Source: Ilumatobacter coccineus YM16-304
GTDB lineage: Bacteria; Actinomycetota; Acidimicrobiia; Acidimicrobiales; Ilumatobacteraceae
Assembly (NCBI RefSeq): GCF_000348785.1
Contig: NC_020520.1
Span: forward strand, 2,480,001 to 2,544,000
Length of the DNA: 64,000 nucleotides
Direction of reading: 5' to 3'
In this document: positions 61,470 through 64,000 of the stretch, one piece after another
Position numbering within the stretch: position 1 is the stretch's first letter
How the letters are laid out: each line of letters starts with the position of its first letter
Program-made: the position numbers and the translations under genes
Notes under the pieces: generated by a model
What the model saw: only the letters and a program-made list of their open reading frames with translations
What the model was told of the DNA's origin: nothing
Databases searched by the model: none

Positions 61470-62757
61470 CGCACCACATGACGCAACCAACGATGCGTCG
61501 TCAGGCGCGCCATTCCTCGGCGTCGACGACGGTGAGTGGGGCAAGCTCCTCAAGAAGGGGCAGGCCTCGGGCGAAGTGCACGCCGATCAGGTGAGCCACG
61601 TGCTGCGTCACGTCGAGCTGACCGAGAACGTGCTCACCGATGTGCAGACGGCGCTCGCCGATCAGGGCATCTCGATCGACGACGCGGTCGAGCACGACCA
61701 CGACGACGACACGCCGGGGCTTCATCGCTCGGTCATCGACGAGCCGGCCGATCCCGACGACGCCGACGAGCGACTGCTCAGTCGACGCCGCAAACGCCGC
61801 ACGAAGAAGCAGGCTCCTCGCGGCGAAGGCGGAACCGCCGACGCAGTTCGCATGTATCTGCGTGAGATCGGCCAGGTCGATCTGCTCACCATCGACGACG
61901 AGCGCCGCTTGGCGCAGCTCATCGAAGAAGGCCAGGTCGCAGCCGGCAAGATCGACGAGGCGAACGAGGCCGGCAAGCCGGTCGAGGGCGTCGAGGGACG
62001 CATGCTCGTGCGGGCGGTCAACCGCGGCGAGCGCGCCAAGAGCGAGTTGACGCAAGCCAACCTGCGGCTCGTGGTGTCGATCGCCAAGCGGTACTCGGGG
62101 CGCGGTATGCAACTCCTCGATCTCGTGCAGGAGGGCAACCTCGGTCTGATGCGGGCGGTCGAGAAGTTCGATTACACCAAGGGGTTCAAGTTCTCGACGT
62201 ACGCAACCTGGTGGATCCGTCAGGCGATCACCCGCTCGATCGCCGATCAGGCCCGCACCATTCGCATCCCGGTGCACATGGTCGAGCACATGAACCGGGT
62301 CACACGGGCGAAGCGCACCATGCACCAGGAGCTCGAGCGTGAGCCGTCGATCGAAGAGCTCGCCGAGCGCGTGCAACTCGAACCCGATCGGGTCCGCGAG
62401 TTGCTGCGCATCTCACAGGATCCGTTGTCGCTCGACTCGCCGGTCGGGGAGGAAGACGAATCGAACCTGGGTGATTTCATCCAAGACGAGTCTGCCGACA
62501 GCCCCGCCGACGCCGCCGCCAAGGTCATGCTGTCGGATGCGGTCGGCGAGGTGCTCAACGAACTGTCGGAGCGGGAGCAGGAGATCGTCCGGCTCCGGTT
62601 CGGGCTCGACGGCGGGCAGGCCAAGACCCTCGAAGAGGTCGGCAAGGCGTTCGGCGTGACACGAGAGCGCATCCGCCAGATCGAGGCGAAGACCTTGGCG
62701 AAGCTGCGTCATCCGCAGCGCAGTCAACGCCTCCGCGAGTTTCTCGAAGTCGAGTAG
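61456..62757 (+). CDS. sigA: Primary sigma factor (sigma-70 group 1)
   Basis: Directs RNA polymerase to housekeeping promoters. The 433-aa protein has a shortened, acidic region 1.1, then region 1.2 ([17 protein letters not shown]), region 2 ([54 protein letters not shown]), region 3 and region 4 ([28 protein letters not shown]), written here by their key parts. Its region 2.4 would read the TANNNT boxes seen throughout the window. The ATG lies inside the end of dnaG, so both are made from one message. Confidence 0.96.
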   Translation: MEPPDAPHDATNDASSGAPFLGVDDGEWGKLLKKGQASGEVHADQVSHVLRHVELTENVLTDVQTALADQGISIDDAVEHDHDDDTPGLHRSVIDEPADPDDADERLLSRRRKRRTKKQAPRGEGGTADAVRMYLREIGQVDLLTIDDERRLAQLIEEGQVAAGKIDEANEAGKPVEGVEGRMLVRAVNRGERAKSELTQANLRLVVSIAKRYSGRGMQLLDLVQEGNLGLMRAVEKFDYTKGFKFSTYATWWIRQAITRSIADQARTIRIPVHMVEHMNRVTRAKRTMHQELEREPSIEELAERVQLEPDRVRELLRISQDPLSLDSPVGEEDESNLGDFIQDESADSPADAAAKVMLSDAVGEVLNELSEREQEIVRLRFGLDGGQAKTLEEVGKAFGVTRERIRQIEAKTLAKLRHPQRSQRLREFLEVE

Positions 62758-62877
62758 CCACGGTTCGAGCGGGGGGCTCGATCAGCAGGTGTGTCGGCCG
62801 CGTCGGCCAATCTCTGACGACATCCGTTCGCCGGTTGCGGGTGGAGATCGAGCCGATATCATCGCACTTCGACACAT

Positions 62878-62953
62878 TCCGGGATAGCTCAGTTGGCAGA
62901 GCACGGCACTGTTAATGCTGTTGTCGCAGGTTCGAGCCCTGCTCCCGGAGCCA
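62878..62953 (+). tRNA. tRNA-Asn (anticodon GTT), CCA encoded
   Basis: 5' TCCGGGATAGCTCAGTTGG, anticodon loop CTGTTAA (GTT), T arm GCAGGTTCGAGCCCTGC, acceptor TCCCGGA and G-CCA to 62953. The cloverleaf is complete. Confidence 0.96.
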
Positions 62954-62992
62954 CGAAGGCCCATCGCTCCGGCGGTGGGCCTTCGTCGTTTT
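62954..62992 (+). terminator. Intrinsic terminator of tRNA-Asn
   Basis: A perfect 10-bp stem CGAAGGCCCA/TGGGCCTTCG with a 12-nt loop starts right after the CCA, followed by TCGTTTTC. Confidence 0.85.
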
Positions 62993-63038
62993 CGGTGGGG
63001 ATCGTGTTGACTGGTGCCACGCTCCGACGAGGAGCGGA

Positions 63039-63112
63039 GGGGTGTTAGCTCAGTTGGTCAGAGCAGCGGACTCATAATCCGTCGGTCCCGGGTTCGAGCC
63101 CCGGACGCCCCA
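63039..63112 (+). tRNA. tRNA with CAT anticodon (elongator Met, or Ile2), CCA not encoded
   Basis: 5' GGGGTGTTAGCTCAGTTGG, anticodon stem GCGGA/TCCGT with loop CTCATAA, T arm CCGGGTTCGAGCCCCGG, acceptor ACGCCCC and A73. It is not an initiator (no C1xA72 mismatch). Whether the first anticodon base is lysidine (Ile) cannot be told from DNA alone. Confidence 0.93.
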
Positions 63113-63208
63113 CTCGCTCGCATGTGCGTCCGGTTCGGTTGGTTCTTCGAGAGTTTGTCCGGGGGAACGTCGAATTGTCCGGTCATACCTCGGTAGCGTC
63201 GTGGCGCC

Positions 63209-64000
63209 ATGTTGGAGAGTGAGATCGAAGAACGCCCAGGCGCCTCTCCGGTCATCGACCGAGCCTGCCGCTTGGCGCCAGGGATCCTGCTGGTCGTCGC
63301 GATCGCGGCGGTGGCGACGCTGGTCGCCGGTGTGTCGTCGTCGCTGTCGCCGCTGGTCGTCGGCATCGTGCTCGGCGCGCTCGTCGCCAATGTGGTGACC
63401 GTTCCCGATCGATTCACACCCGGTGTCGCCTTCTGCGCGCGTTCGTTGCTCCGCGTCGGCATCGTGATCCTCGGTCTTCGCCTGTCGCTCGGCGATCTTG
63501 CTGGGCTCGGGGCCAACGGGTTGTTGGTGGTGGCCGGTGTCGTCACGGTCACCTTCTTCGGCACCCAGTGGCTCGGACGGCGACTCGGCATCTCTCGTGA
63601 CCTCAGCCTGCTCGTCGCCACCGGCTACTCGATCTGCGGGGCGTCGGCGATTGCCGCGATGGACGGAGTGATCGACGCCGACGAAGAGGAGACCGCGTAC
63701 GCGATCACACTCGTGACGCTCTGCGGCACGCTGTCGATCGTCGTGTTGCCGCTCATTGCCGAAGTGATCGGGTTCAGCGGCGCCGACTACGGCACCTGGG
63801 TCGGTGGTGCGGTCCACGATGTCGGCCAGGTCGTGGCGACTGCGAACCACGGCGGCAGTGAAGCGCTCGCTGCCGCGACCGTGGTGAAGCTCACGCGAGT
63901 GGTGCTACTGGCCCCGCTGGTTGCTCTGGTGTCGTTGCGTCGTCGATCGACGTCCGACGCAGAAGTCACCGAGGGAGCGCGCCCGCCGCTGCTGCCCCTC
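63209..64000 (+). CDS. YeiH/UPF0324-family transporter (3' end cut by window edge)
   Basis: The first 264 residues of a 'putative sulfate exporter' (PSE/YeiH) membrane protein: hydrophobic helices from residue 23 (APGILLVVAIAAVATLVAG), then SPLVVGIVLGALVANV, SLLRVGIVILGLRLSLGDL, and the family signatures ATGYSICGASAIAAM and VGGAVHDVGQVVAT. Relatives are about 320-350 aa, so some 60-80 residues may lie beyond the edge. TAGCGT ends 9 nt before the ATG. The substrate is uncertain despite the family name. Confidence 0.9.
   Translation, partial: MLESEIEERPGASPVIDRACRLAPGILLVVAIAAVATLVAGVSSSLSPLVVGIVLGALVANVVTVPDRFTPGVAFCARSLLRVGIVILGLRLSLGDLAGLGANGLLVVAGVVTVTFFGTQWLGRRLGISRDLSLLVATGYSICGASAIAAMDGVIDADEEETAYAITLVTLCGTLSIVVLPLIAEVIGFSGADYGTWVGGAVHDVGQVVATANHGGSEALAAATVVKLTRVVLLAPLVALVSLRRRSTSDAEVTEGARPPLLPL

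Overview
The window is chromosomal DNA of a high-GC actinobacterium. A WhiB-type Fe-S regulator, DUF3499, mycothiol synthase (mshD), an F420-type luciferase-fold oxidoreductase and many TetR/P450/acyl-CoA genes place it in Actinobacteria. The style of the secreted repeat protein and the dense, mostly leaderless gene starts suggest a marine Acidimicrobiia (Ilumatobacter-like); that genus-level guess is inference. I see no insertion sequence, phage, integrase, CRISPR array or rRNA. Nearly every base belongs to chromosomal housekeeping or catabolic genes, with unusually structured repeats in several gaps.

Layout. 1-6.0 kb: a four-gene minus-strand lipid-type operon (acyl-CoA reductase/HAD fusion, zinc-type dehydrogenase, LarA-like protein, PlsC-like acyltransferase) facing a TetR gene across a perfect palindrome. 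6.6-10.7 kb: small membrane protein, ddl and divergent murF (peptidoglycan), MFS exporter. 10.9-14.9 kb: 1335-aa secreted repeat protein. 14.9-27.4 kb: epoxide hydrolase, TetR, a biotin-dependent acyl-CoA carboxylase with an AtuA-like protein, DUF2071, DUF971, LLM oxidoreductase, ArfB-like rescue factor, P450. 27.6-30.6 kb: alanine dehydrogenase with divergent Lrp regulator, J-domain protein, tRNA-Val with a decayed tandem copy, WhiB. 30.7-42.4 kb: DUF3499, SRPBCC, epoxide hydrolase/WYL pair, GNAT, ABC ATPase, M23 peptidase, phosphotransferase + DUF6285, rlmN, M3 peptidase, mshD. 42.5-46.8 kb: a candidate small RNA, a 67-aa protein, then hisC-hisB-hisH-hisA-hisF. 46.9-54.3 kb: crotonase, aldo/keto reductase, alpha/beta hydrolase, GroES-like protein, hisI-trpE, membrane protein, ygfZ, M50 protease. 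54.4-64 kb: pyruvate phosphate dikinase, TerC, lipoprotein, dnaG-sigA, tRNA-Asn, tRNA-CAT, truncated YeiH-family transporter.

How it works together. About 30 genes have a TANNNT (or CANACT) hexamer ending 6-10 nt before the start codon, so most transcripts here are probably leaderless; this decides several starts that differ from the longest open frame. Twice (26 bp each, at 24165-24190 and 49352-49377) two divergent genes share one identical ten-base core, giving overlapping back-to-back -10 boxes with each start codon 8 nt away. Other unexplained structure: an autonomous promoter-hairpins-terminator unit at 42472-42608 (candidate sRNA), a pair of 43-bp perfect palindromes with five compensated differences (48698, 57015), two families of short tandem hairpin repeats (16100, 27444), and a LarA homologue that appears to have lost two residues known to act in lactate racemase.
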